Positions 5,247 through 13,554 of a DNA stretch of 16,229 nucleotides are shown here, piece by piece. How positions within the stretch are numbered: position 1 is the first letter of the stretch; each line of letters opens with the position of its first letter. The translations under genes and the position numbers were made by a program. The stretch lies in contig CANQRX010000109.1 of the NCBI GenBank assembly GCA_947626425.1, positions 1 through 16,229 on the forward strand. The letters run 5' to 3'. The stretch comes from an uncultured Bacilli bacterium. GTDB lineage: Bacteria; Bacillota_I; Bacilli_A; RF39; UBA660. A model generated the notes under the pieces. That model was not told where the DNA came from and searched no databases. It was given only the letters and a program-made list of their open reading frames with translations.

Positions 5247-8200
5247 ATGAATGGACAAATGAATCCTATGAATGATCTAGAAATTACGAATAAAAAGTAT
5301 AGTGATATGCTAGAGGACGAAAAGGGAAAAGAAAGAAAAAGAAATATTTTAATTATTTTATTATTGTTTTTAATTGTTTTCTTGGGAGCTTTTGAAATTA
5401 CAATGAGTATTCAAAATCGCCGTGAAAAATGTACTTATAATTGTGATTATAATGGTGATGGCATTTGCGATACTAATTGTGATAGTGACAATGATGGTGT
5501 AGCTGATTATGATATTGATACTAACAATGATCACTTACCAGACATTAATATTAGCTATGGCAAAATGAAAACAGGTGTCTTTAATTTAGATACTGATGGT
5601 GATGGTAAGCCTGATAAAAATTTAATCAATCAAGATATAGATGGTGATGGCAAGTGTGATTTAAACTGTGATATAAATGGTGATAATCGACCAGATATAA
5701 ATATTGATATAGATGGTGATGGCAAACCGGATTTAAATGTTGATACTGATGGTGATGGCAAACCGGATATAAACATTGATGTTACAAAAGATGGTAAGTG
5801 TAATGTTGCTTGTGATACGAATGGTGATGGAAAACCGGACCGAAATTTTATGAATCAAGATACTGATGGTGATGGTAAGTGTGATTTAAATTGTGATATC
5901 AACGATGATGGTTTTCCGGATATAAATATTGATACTGATGGTGATGGAGTTCCAGACTTAAATATTGATACCAATGGGGATAATAAATGTGATTTAAACT
6001 GTGATACTAATGGTGATGGGGATGCTGACTTAAATATTGACCTTGATTATGATGGCCGGTGTGACCGTAATTGTGACACGAATGGCGATGGCAAGTGTGA
6101 CCGTAACTGTGATACCAATCGCGATGGTAAATGCGACTTAAATTGTGATAATAATGGTGATGGGGTCTGCGATAAAAATTGCGATACTGATGGGGATGGC
6201 AAGTGTGACAAAAATTGTGATGATAATGGCGATGGCATTTGTGATCGTAACTGTGACCCAAATAATACAGGCCGATGCAAAATAAATTGTGATGATGACG
6301 ATGATGGATTATGTGACCGTAATTGTGACTCCAATGGTGATGGTATCTGTGATCGCAACTGTGATACTAATGGTGATGGCAAGTGTGACCGCAACTGTGA
6401 CACAAACAAAGATGGTAAATGTGATTTAAACTGTGATACTGATAATGATGGTATTTGTGATACCAATTGTGACACGAATAATGACGGCAAATGTGACTTG
6501 AACTGTGATAATAATGGTGATGGCAAATGTGATACCAACTGTGATACCGATGGCGACCGAATTCCTGATTTGAATATTGATGTTGACGGTGATGGTAAAC
6601 CAGATGTCAATGTTGACACAGATGGTGACGGTAAGCCTGATAAAAATCCGATGAATCAAGATACCGATGGTGATGGAAAGTGTGATAAAAACTGTGATAC
6701 CAATGGTGATGGCAAACCAGATTTGAATGTCGATGTTGATGGTGATGGTAAATGTGACCTAAACTGTGATACTAACGGTGATGGTAAACCAGACTTAAAT
6801 ATTGATGTTAACCATGATGGTAAACCAGATGTCAATGTTGATACCGACGGCGATGGTAAACCTGATAAAAATTTAATGAATCAAGATACCGATGGTGACG
6901 GTAAGTGTGACAAAAACTGTGACACCAATGATGATGGTTATCCAGATTATAATGTCGATATTGACGGCGATGGCAAATGTGATTTGAATTGCGATACCAA
7001 TGGTGATGGTAAATGCGACTTAAATTGTGACCTTAACGGTGACGGGGAACCAGACTTAAATATTGATACGAACGGTGATGGAACTTGTGACTTAAATTGT
7101 GATGATAATGGTGATGGTATTTGTGACCGTAACTGTGACGATGATAACAATGGAACTTGCGATCGAAATTGTGATAAAAATGATGATGGCAAGTGCGATA
7201 AAAACTGTGATGATGATGGTAATGGAACTTGCGACCGTAATTGCGACAATGATGGCGATGGCAAATGTGACCGCAATTGTGATGACAATGACGATGGCAA
7301 GTGTGACCGTAATTGTGACGATGATAACAATGGAACTTGCGATCGTAATTGCGATAAAAATGATGATGGTAAGTGTGACCGCAATTGCGACGACGATGGC
7401 GATGGTAAATGCGATCGTAATTGTGACGATGATAACAATGGAACTTGTGATCGAAATTGCGATACTAATAATGATGATAAGTGTGATCGAAATTGTGACG
7501 ACGATGGCGATGGTAAGTGTGACCGCAATTGCGATGATGATGGTAATGGAACTTGTGATCGAAATTGCGATACTAATAATGATGACAAGTGTGATCGAAA
7601 TTGTGACGACGACGGTGATGGCAAATGCGACCGCAATTGTGATGATGATGCCAATGGAACTTGTGATCGCAATTGTGATTATGACGGCGATGGTAAGTGT
7701 GATCGTAACTGCGATACTAATGGTGACGGCCAGTGTGACAAAAATTGTGACACGAATGGTGATGGCATCTGTGATGTTAATTGTGATCCAACTGATCCTA
7801 ATAAATGTCAAAAAAATTGTGATGACAATAACGACGGTATCTGCGACCGTAATTGTGATACTAATAATGATGGTAAGTGTGATAAAAATTGTGACACCGA
7901 CGGCGACGGTAAATGTGACTTGAATTGTGATAATAACGATGACGGCAAATGTGATAAAAACTGCGATGACGACGGTGATGGTAAATGTGACCGCAATTGT
8001 GATACTGACGGTAATGGAACTTGTGACAAGAATTGTGATAACAATAATGATGGTAAGTGCGATAAAAATTGTGATGATAATGGCGATGGTAAATGTGACC
8101 GTAATTGTGATACTGACGGTAATGGAACTTGTGACAAGAACTGTGATAACAATAATGACGGTAAGTGCGATAAAAATTGTGATGATAATGGCGATGGTAA

Positions 8201-10952
8201 ATGCGATCGCAATTGTGATACCGATGATAACGGCACTTGTGACAAAGATTGCGACACGAATGGTGATGGTAAATGCGATAAAAACTGTGATGACAATGGC
8301 GATGGCAAATGTGACCGTAATTGCGATAATGATGGAAACGGAACTTGTGATGCCAATTGTGATGACAATGGTGATGGTAAGTGCGACCGCAATTGTGACA
8401 CGAATGGCGACGGCAAATGCGACTTGAATTGTGATACTGATGGTAATGGCATTTGTGATTCTAATTGTGATACCAACGGCGATGGTAAGTGTGACAAAAA
8501 CTGTGATACCAACGGTGATGGCCAGTGCGATCTTAACTGTGATAAAGATGGTAATGGTATTTGTGATACCAATTGCGATACTAACGGCGACGGCAAGTGT
8601 GACAAGAACTGTGATGATGACGGTGATGGAACTTGTGACCGCAACTGTGATACTGACGGTAATGGAGTTTGTGATAAAAATTGCGATGATGATAATAATG
8701 GCACCTGTGATCGCAACTGTGACACGAATGGTGATGGAGAGTGTGACTTAAATTGCGATACCAATAATGATGGCAAGTGTGATAAAAATTGTGATACCGA
8801 TGGTAATGGAGTTTGCGATAAAAATTGCGATGACAATAACGATGGCAAATGTGACCGTAATTGTGATACGAATGGTGATGGCAAATGTGACTTAAATTGT
8901 GACGAGGATAATAATGGAACTTGTGACAAAAACTGTGATACCAACGGTGACGGTCAGTGTGACAAAAACTGTGATGATAACGGTGATGATAAGTGTGACC
9001 GTAATTGTGATACCAATGGTGACGGCAAATGCGATAAAAACTGTGATGACAATGGCGATGGCAAGTGTGATCGTAATTGTGATGATAACGGTGATGATAA
9101 ATGTGATACCAATTGTGACACGAATGGTGATGGCAAATGTGATTTAAACTGCGATACCAACGGTGATGGCAAGTGTGACAAAAACTGTGATACCAACGGT
9201 GATGGCAAGTGTGATGAAAACTGTGAAAATAATGATGGAACTTGTGTAAAAAACTGTGACACTGATGGTGATGGCAAATGTGATAAAAATTGCGATACTA
9301 ATGGCGATGGCAAATGCGACGTTAATTGTGATGATGATAATAATGGAACTTGCGACCGTAATTGCGATGTTGATGGTGATGGTAAGTGCGATACTAATTG
9401 TGACACGAATGGTGATGGCAAATGCGATAAAAATTGTGATACCAACGGTGATGGTCAATGTGACTTAAATTGTGATACTGATGATGATGGCAAGTGTGAT
9501 AAAAACTGTGATGATAATGGTGATGGAACTTGTGACCGCAACTGTGACACGAATGGTGACGGCAAATGTGATAAAAATTGCGATACCAACGGTGATGGTC
9601 AATGTGACTTAAATTGTGACGAAAACAATGATGGCAAATGCGATAAAAACTGTGATACCAATGGTGACGGCAAATGTGACTTAAATTGCGATACTAATAA
9701 TGATGGCAAGTGTGACAAAAATTGTGACACGAATGGCGATGGCAAATGCGACGTTAATTGTGATGACAATAATGATGGAATGTGTGACCGCAATTGTGAT
9801 ACCGATGGAGACGGCAAATGTGACTTGAACTGTGATGATAATGATGATGGTAAGTGCGATACCAATTGTGACACGAATGGTGACGGTAAGTGCGATAAAA
9901 ACTGTGATACCAACGGTGATGGTCAATGCGACTTAAATTGTGATACAAATGGTGATGGTAAGTGCGATACCAATTGTGACCTTGATGGTGATGGAATATG
10001 TGACAAAAACTGCGATAATGATGGCAACGGAACTTGTGATCGTAACTGTGACACTGATGGCGATGGTAAGTGTGATACCAATTGTGACTTTGATGGTGAT
10101 GGAACTTGTGACCGCAACTGTGATACCAACGATGATGGTAAGTGTGATACCAATTGCGATATCGATGGTGATGGTAAGTGCGATAAAAATTGTGATGTTG
10201 ATAAAGATGGCATATGCGATCGCAACTGTGACACTGACGATGATGGTCAATGTGACATGAATTGTGATGATGATAACGACAATAAATGCGACCGTAATTG
10301 TGATACAAATGGCGATGGTATCTGTGATTTAAACTGTGATACAGACGATGATGGCCAATGTGATACCAACTGTGACACGAATGGTGATGGTAGGTGCGAT
10401 AAAAATTGCGATTACAATAATGACGGTAAATGCGATGCCAATTGTGATGATGATGGTGATGGTCAGTGCGATCGGAATTGTGATGTCAATGGTGATGGTT
10501 TATGTGACGCCAATTGTGATGATGATAATGATGGTCAGTGTGATAGATATTGCTATGGTGAAGATTATAATGTCTTATTTGTAACTTACAATAATGCTTT
10601 AATTGAGAACGACATTATCCCAGGTTGGACTGGAGATCAAACCTTCTCGGTTAACAATCGAACTCCATATCCAGTCTTCTTCCGAATTGACTTCCGTGAT
10701 GTCGAAAATACCTTTAGTCCAAATACTGAATTAGTTTATACTTTAAAAAGAAGCGATGGAACGGCTGTTAAAGAATCAACAGCCTCACCGACCGAAGATG
10801 GTGTTCTAATCGAAGAATTAATGATTCCAGCTCATCAAACCTATAATTATGTTTTACAATATAGTTTTACAGAAACTAATATGGAACAAAATTATCAACA
10901 AGGTAAGAAATATAAATCAACAATAAGTATTGAAAATGCTTGGTATCAATAA
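5247..10952 (+). CDS. Giant membrane-anchored Asp/Cys repeat rod protein (1901 residues) with TasA-like tip domain
   Basis: Residues 1-33 are polar and basic, 34-50 form one membrane segment without a signal-peptidase site, and the rest should be outside. Residues 62-1769 are about 140 tandem 12-mers of the form D-x-[ND]-x-[DN]-G-x-C-D-x-N-C. The D1, N3, D5, G6, D9 spacing is that of calcium loops in dockerin and thrombospondin type-3 repeats, so a calcium-stiffened, disulfide-pinned stalk is likely. Nineteen Cys-free repeats (Pro or Ala at 8, mostly Ile or Val at 12) occur, all before residue about 610; after that every repeat has both Cys. Residues 1770-1901 are Cys-free, beta-rich (WTGDQTFSVNN, VFFRIDF, NYVLQYSF, QGKKYKSTISIE) and resemble TasA/camelysin domains. 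The frame is intact over 5.7 kb; one repeat is a residue short at C1326. Function is unknown; adhesin, sheath fibre or metal-binding roles are possible. Confidence 0.85.
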   Translation: MNGQMNPMNDLEITNKKYSDMLEDEKGKERKRNILIILLLFLIVFLGAFEITMSIQNRREKCTYNCDYNGDGICDTNCDSDNDGVADYDIDTNNDHLPDINISYGKMKTGVFNLDTDGDGKPDKNLINQDIDGDGKCDLNCDINGDNRPDINIDIDGDGKPDLNVDTDGDGKPDINIDVTKDGKCNVACDTNGDGKPDRNFMNQDTDGDGKCDLNCDINDDGFPDINIDTDGDGVPDLNIDTNGDNKCDLNCDTNGDGDADLNIDLDYDGRCDRNCDTNGDGKCDRNCDTNRDGKCDLNCDNNGDGVCDKNCDTDGDGKCDKNCDDNGDGICDRNCDPNNTGRCKINCDDDDDGLCDRNCDSNGDGICDRNCDTNGDGKCDRNCDTNKDGKCDLNCDTDNDGICDTNCDTNNDGKCDLNCDNNGDGKCDTNCDTDGDRIPDLNIDVDGDGKPDVNVDTDGDGKPDKNPMNQDTDGDGKCDKNCDTNGDGKPDLNVDVDGDGKCDLNCDTNGDGKPDLNIDVNHDGKPDVNVDTDGDGKPDKNLMNQDTDGDGKCDKNCDTNDDGYPDYNVDIDGDGKCDLNCDTNGDGKCDLNCDLNGDGEPDLNIDTNGDGTCDLNCDDNGDGICDRNCDDDNNGTCDRNCDKNDDGKCDKNCDDDGNGTCDRNCDNDGDGKCDRNCDDNDDGKCDRNCDDDNNGTCDRNCDKNDDGKCDRNCDDDGDGKCDRNCDDDNNGTCDRNCDTNNDDKCDRNCDDDGDGKCDRNCDDDGNGTCDRNCDTNNDDKCDRNCDDDGDGKCDRNCDDDANGTCDRNCDYDGDGKCDRNCDTNGDGQCDKNCDTNGDGICDVNCDPTDPNKCQKNCDDNNDGICDRNCDTNNDGKCDKNCDTDGDGKCDLNCDNNDDGKCDKNCDDDGDGKCDRNCDTDGNGTCDKNCDNNNDGKCDKNCDDNGDGKCDRNCDTDGNGTCDKNCDNNNDGKCDKNCDDNGDGKCDRNCDTDDNGTCDKDCDTNGDGKCDKNCDDNGDGKCDRNCDNDGNGTCDANCDDNGDGKCDRNCDTNGDGKCDLNCDTDGNGICDSNCDTNGDGKCDKNCDTNGDGQCDLNCDKDGNGICDTNCDTNGDGKCDKNCDDDGDGTCDRNCDTDGNGVCDKNCDDDNNGTCDRNCDTNGDGECDLNCDTNNDGKCDKNCDTDGNGVCDKNCDDNNDGKCDRNCDTNGDGKCDLNCDEDNNGTCDKNCDTNGDGQCDKNCDDNGDDKCDRNCDTNGDGKCDKNCDDNGDGKCDRNCDDNGDDKCDTNCDTNGDGKCDLNCDTNGDGKCDKNCDTNGDGKCDENCENNDGTCVKNCDTDGDGKCDKNCDTNGDGKCDVNCDDDNNGTCDRNCDVDGDGKCDTNCDTNGDGKCDKNCDTNGDGQCDLNCDTDDDGKCDKNCDDNGDGTCDRNCDTNGDGKCDKNCDTNGDGQCDLNCDENNDGKCDKNCDTNGDGKCDLNCDTNNDGKCDKNCDTNGDGKCDVNCDDNNDGMCDRNCDTDGDGKCDLNCDDNDDGKCDTNCDTNGDGKCDKNCDTNGDGQCDLNCDTNGDGKCDTNCDLDGDGICDKNCDNDGNGTCDRNCDTDGDGKCDTNCDFDGDGTCDRNCDTNDDGKCDTNCDIDGDGKCDKNCDVDKDGICDRNCDTDDDGQCDMNCDDDNDNKCDRNCDTNGDGICDLNCDTDDDGQCDTNCDTNGDGRCDKNCDYNNDGKCDANCDDDGDGQCDRNCDVNGDGLCDANCDDDNDGQCDRYCYGEDYNVLFVTYNNALIENDIIPGWTGDQTFSVNNRTPYPVFFRIDFRDVENTFSPNTELVYTLKRSDGTAVKESTASPTEDGVLIEELMIPAHQTYNYVLQYSFTETNMEQNYQQGKKYKSTISIENAWYQ
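7333..7656 (+). repeat. Three tandem 108-bp superrepeats
   Basis: Units 7333-7440, 7441-7548 and 7549-7656 each encode three 12-mers in the order (x)NGTCDRNCD, (x)KCDRNCD, DDGDGKCDRNCD. Units two and three are near identical and begin with the same GAACTTGTGATCGAAATTGC; unit one is more diverged. This indicates local expansion by three-repeat blocks. Confidence 0.75.
8001..8216 (+). repeat. Two tandem 108-bp superrepeats, 103/108 identical
   Basis: Units 8001-8108 and 8109-8216 encode identical 36-residue blocks. The five differences I count are all T/C changes at third codon positions and all synonymous. A partial third unit follows from 8217. This looks like a fairly recent duplication under amino-acid constraint. 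Confidence 0.8.
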
Positions 10953-10982
10953 AAAACAGTAAATAAACTACTGTTTTTTTTT
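10951..10982 (+). terminator. Intrinsic terminator of the giant gene
   Basis: AAAAAACAGTA pairs with TACTGTTTTTT around a seven-base loop, with a nine-base T run. It starts within the stop codon of the giant gene. The A-rich left arm makes it potentially bidirectional. Confidence 0.85.
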
Positions 10983-10999
10983 AGCTTTAAAGCTCTAAA

Positions 11000-11028
11000 T
11001 AGACAATTAAGATAATTTTTAGTAAAAT
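11000..11028 (+). promoter_or_regulatory. Promoter of the acyltransferase gene
   Basis: TAGACA (11000-11005), 17-base spacer, TAAAAT (11023-11028); each hexamer matches five of six. It lies between the giant-gene terminator and the ribosome site GGGGAT before 11054, so the acyltransferase is its own transcription unit. Confidence 0.6.
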
Positions 11029-11053
11029 ATTTTTTAAAGAAATGGGGATTTAA

Positions 11054-12073
11054 ATGCAAAAAAAAGTTTTTAATTGGGGTAATCTTAGTAAATGGCGCGA
11101 TGAAATATATGGCTTTTCAATTTTATGGATAGTTTTATATCATATTTTTCATTCTTTTAAAAAGGTTCAATTTAATTGGGTAATTATTAATATTTTTAAT
11201 AATGGAATGATTGGGGTTGATATCTTTTTGTTTATGTCTGGCATTTGTTCTTATTTTTCCTTTCAAAAAAAGAAAAATGTTAAAGTTTTTTTAAAAAAAA
11301 GATTTATAAAAATATTAAAAATTTATTTATTCTTTTGTATTCCTTTTTATTTATTACAATATTTAGTTTTTACAAAAGATGTACTAGGATTAATTCAAGA
11401 ATTAACATTTACCAAGTTTAAATTGAGTAGTTATTGGTTTTTATTGGCTATTTTAATATGTTATTTATTGTATCCATTAATATATAAATGTTTGGAAAAA
11501 AATGAATATCGAAAGATTATTTGGGGTTTAGTTTTTTATTTGTTTTTTCTTTTTTGCTTTAGTACAATTGCTCAATCTACTTTTACTAAATATGAAATTT
11601 GTTTATCGCGTTTCCCAATTTTTGTAATTGGAAGCCTTTTAGGGCCCAAAGTTTATGAAAAAAAGGAAATTAAAGAATGGCTTTATTTAAGTTGTTTAGT
11701 TTTTTTACTTAGTTATGGACCTTTATTTTATTTAATAAAGAGAATTCCTTTACTAAAAAATTATGTAATGATTTTTAATCGTCTTTATTTAGGAGGGGCT
11801 GCTATTGGTACTATTTTTCTTTTAAATGTTATCTTTGAATTGTTTACCTTAAAAAAGATAAAAAAATTATTAAAATATATAGGTGGTTTTACTTTAGAAA
11901 TTTATGTTTTGCATTTAGCATTACAGTGTTTAATTATTGATATATTTAAAGTTAAATTTACGCATGTTAGTACGATTTTATTATTTATTATTTGGTATGT
12001 AACTATAAGTATTTTAGCTTCAAAAGCTTTAAATTTGATTTTAAATAACAAGTTTTTTAAAAAGTCAGTTTAA
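11054..12073 (+). CDS. Acyltransferase-3 family integral membrane protein
   Basis: A 339-residue multispanning protein of the acyltransferase-3 (OafA-like) family, whose members move acyl groups, often acetyl, onto sugars of surface polysaccharides, peptidoglycan or teichoic acids. Family marks seen: an N-terminal Arg followed by a first helix ending LYHIFH (the conserved membrane His), GVDIFLFMSGIC as the GvdiFFvlSGfl motif, then a basic loop RFIKILKIY. About eight to ten hydrophobic helices follow, with an IYVLHL motif near the C-terminus. Length is normal for the minimal family core without the extra SGNH domain. Start ATG 11054 has GGGGAT upstream. It has its own promoter and terminator, between two surface-protein genes. 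Acceptor and acyl donor cannot be told; the surface context suggests envelope glycan modification. Confidence 0.82.
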   Translation: MQKKVFNWGNLSKWRDEIYGFSILWIVLYHIFHSFKKVQFNWVIINIFNNGMIGVDIFLFMSGICSYFSFQKKKNVKVFLKKRFIKILKIYLFFCIPFYLLQYLVFTKDVLGLIQELTFTKFKLSSYWFLLAILICYLLYPLIYKCLEKNEYRKIIWGLVFYLFFLFCFSTIAQSTFTKYEICLSRFPIFVIGSLLGPKVYEKKEIKEWLYLSCLVFLLSYGPLFYLIKRIPLLKNYVMIFNRLYLGGAAIGTIFLLNVIFELFTLKKIKKLLKYIGGFTLEIYVLHLALQCLIIDIFKVKFTHVSTILLFIIWYVTISILASKALNLILNNKFFKKSV

Positions 12074-12101
12074 AAAAATTTGGGTTTTTGCTGATTTTTT
12101 T
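12065..12101 (+). terminator. Probable terminator after the acyltransferase gene
   Basis: TCAG pairs with CTGA and AAAAA with TTTTT around an AATTTGGG loop, followed by seven T. The left arm overlaps the end of the coding region. The stem is weak and interrupted. Confidence 0.55.
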
Positions 12102-12175
12102 ATTTGTTTGTGTATTTTAAGCTCCCATTTTTTTCAAAAGTGTGATAAAGTATTATTCATTTAGGGGGCAAGTTT

Positions 12176-12670
12176 ATGAAATATATTAAAGAACTTCAAA
12201 GACGAAAAAAAGTAGAAATTTTTATGTGGCTATTATTAGTAATTTTAACTTATCATTTGTGGAATTCGCCAATTTTTGCATTAGCTTATCTTAAAGAAAA
12301 TCGTGGAGTTATTGAAGTAATTGAAGATGGTGATTATGAGTCTGTATTATATCAATTAGCTGATGATGAACTAGGAAAGGCAGATACTTACGATTTAATT
12401 CTTACAAATGATACTTCAATTAATGAGCAGTATAAACTTTATATAGGGATATCTAATAATGTAAATCAAAAAAATATTAAAATTTATGATGGTAAAATAA
12501 CTCAAATAAAGGATTTAATTTCGGTGAAAAAAGATGATTATACTTATTATTTGTATGATATATCATCTCTTCAAGCTGAAAATCGAAATTATTATTTTAA
12601 ATTATATAATGGGTTAGGCGGAAAAAATAATCAAGCTTTTTCTTTAAAAATATTGTTAGAAAAAATTTAA
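12176..12670 (+). CDS. Small membrane-anchored protein with beta-rich extracellular domain
   Basis: A 164-residue protein I do not recognise by name. Residues 1-13 are basic, residues about 14-38 form one membrane segment, and the rest (about 125 residues, no Cys) is predicted outside and beta-rich. The order of strands (DLILTNDTSINEQYKLYIGI, then YYLYDISSL, then YYFKLYNGL, then AFSLKILLE) parallels the C-terminal domain of the giant repeat protein (TFSVNNRTPYPVFFRIDF, VLIEELMIP, YNYVLQYSF, STISIE). Both may share a TasA/camelysin-like beta-sandwich; this is inference from layout, not alignment. The start is set by GGGGG seven bases before the ATG. I found no convincing promoter upstream. Only 42 bp and no terminator separate it from the SDR gene, so they may be co-transcribed. 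Confidence 0.65.
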   Translation: MKYIKELQRRKKVEIFMWLLLVILTYHLWNSPIFALAYLKENRGVIEVIEDGDYESVLYQLADDELGKADTYDLILTNDTSINEQYKLYIGISNNVNQKNIKIYDGKITQIKDLISVKKDDYTYYLYDISSLQAENRNYYFKLYNGLGGKNNQAFSLKILLEKI

Positions 12671-12712
12671 ATTATATGGTTATAATATTATTAGATTAGA
12701 AAGGGGTATAAA

Positions 12713-13465
12713 ATGATAGCATTAATTACAGGAGCTTCTTCAGGAATGGGGAGGGATATGGCTAAATATTTAGCTTCAAAAGGTTGGGATTTAATAGTTG
12801 TTGCTCGTCGAAAAAATTTATTAATTGATTTAAAAAAACAATTAAATGTTAATGTTAAAGTAATTGAATTAGATCTTATAAAAGAAGAAAATGTTTATAA
12901 ATTATATAATATGGTTAAAAAAGATAAAGTTGATTTACTTATTAACAATGCTGGCTTTGGTTTGTTTGGAAAATTTTGGGAAACTAGTTTAGAACGAGAA
13001 TTAGAAATGATTAATTTAAATATTAAGACTGTTCATATTTTAACAAAATTATTTTTGCAAGATTTTATTCAAAGGGATGAGGGATTTATTTTAAATGTTT
13101 GTAGCAGTGCTGGTTTTTTAGCTGGGCCAAACTTATCAACTTATTATGCTACGAAAAACTATACAACTAAATTAACGATGGCGATTCATGAAGAATTGAA
13201 ACATAAAAAATCGCATGTTACTGTGGCTGCTTTTTGTCCTGGACCAGTAAATACTGAATTTACAAAAGTTGCCAAAGGAAATTTTACAGTAGGTCAATTG
13301 GAAAGTTCTAAAGCTTCGAAATATGCTATTGATCAGTTGTTTCGAAAAAAGCTAATTATTGTTCCTAGTATAAAAATGAAATTAGGGCTTTTTTTAAGTC
13401 GGTTTGTACCTTGGAGTTTATTATTGAAGATGACTTATCAAATTCAATATCGAAAATGTAAATAG
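12713..13465 (+). CDS. SDR-family oxidoreductase (NAD(P)-dependent short-chain dehydrogenase)
   Basis: A 250-residue classical SDR, cytoplasmic. Nucleotide-binding TGASSGMG (residues 6-13), Asp54 after the third strand, NNAG (78-81), active-site Ser131, and the YxxxK pair Tyr144/Lys148 are all present, as is PGPVNTEF after strand six. Arg residues at 32-33 after the second strand suggest NADP(H) preference. It resembles the DltE/YqjQ-type group of broad oxidoreductases; the substrate cannot be predicted. Ribosome site AAAGGGG lies just before the ATG. A TATAAT box (12681-12686) stands upstream but has no good -35, so it may depend on the preceding gene's transcript. No terminator is evident before the next gene. 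Confidence 0.9.
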   Translation: MIALITGASSGMGRDMAKYLASKGWDLIVVARRKNLLIDLKKQLNVNVKVIELDLIKEENVYKLYNMVKKDKVDLLINNAGFGLFGKFWETSLERELEMINLNIKTVHILTKLFLQDFIQRDEGFILNVCSSAGFLAGPNLSTYYATKNYTTKLTMAIHEELKHKKSHVTVAAFCPGPVNTEFTKVAKGNFTVGQLESSKASKYAIDQLFRKKLIIVPSIKMKLGLFLSRFVPWSLLLKMTYQIQYRKCK

Positions 13466-13554
13466 AATGTCAATTTTTGTTTTATATTTAAATAAATTAA
13501 TAATTAATTGTCAATTTTGTGTTAATATAAAGGCATTTAAAAAAGGAGGAAGTT

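Larger units (their letters stand above)
5430..10553 (+). repeat. 36-bp coding tandem repeat array, about 140 units
   Basis: DNA period is 36 bp, encoding 12 residues. Units differ mainly at third codon positions (GAT/GAC, TGT/TGC, AAT/AAC, GGT/GGC) while D1, G6, C8, D9, N11 and C12 hold, which indicates selection on the protein. Four repeats carry a three-residue insertion ([LFP][IM]NQ) near 5620, 5850, 6650 and 6880. Degenerate units with a CDP start occur at 6252 and 7782. Confidence 0.95.

Noticed and set aside
6007..10308. Many long open frames on the minus strand and in other plus frames across the repeat array
   Set aside because: A 36-bp period with few base choices keeps all frames open or closed together. 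These frames give low-complexity products (SSQLRSHLPSP-like or poly-Ile/Thr) and lack ribosome sites; only the 5247 frame has promoter, start, anchor and a folded end domain.
5430..10553. 36-bp periodic repeats as a CRISPR array
   Set aside because: There are no unique spacers; the repeats are contiguous, in frame and protein-coding. Automatic CRISPR callers could be misled here.
13469..13525. Near-repeat TGTCAATTTT at 13469 and 13510 as a regulatory pair before the 82-residue gene
   Set aside because: Short, AT-rich and not placed with a usable -35/-10 spacing.
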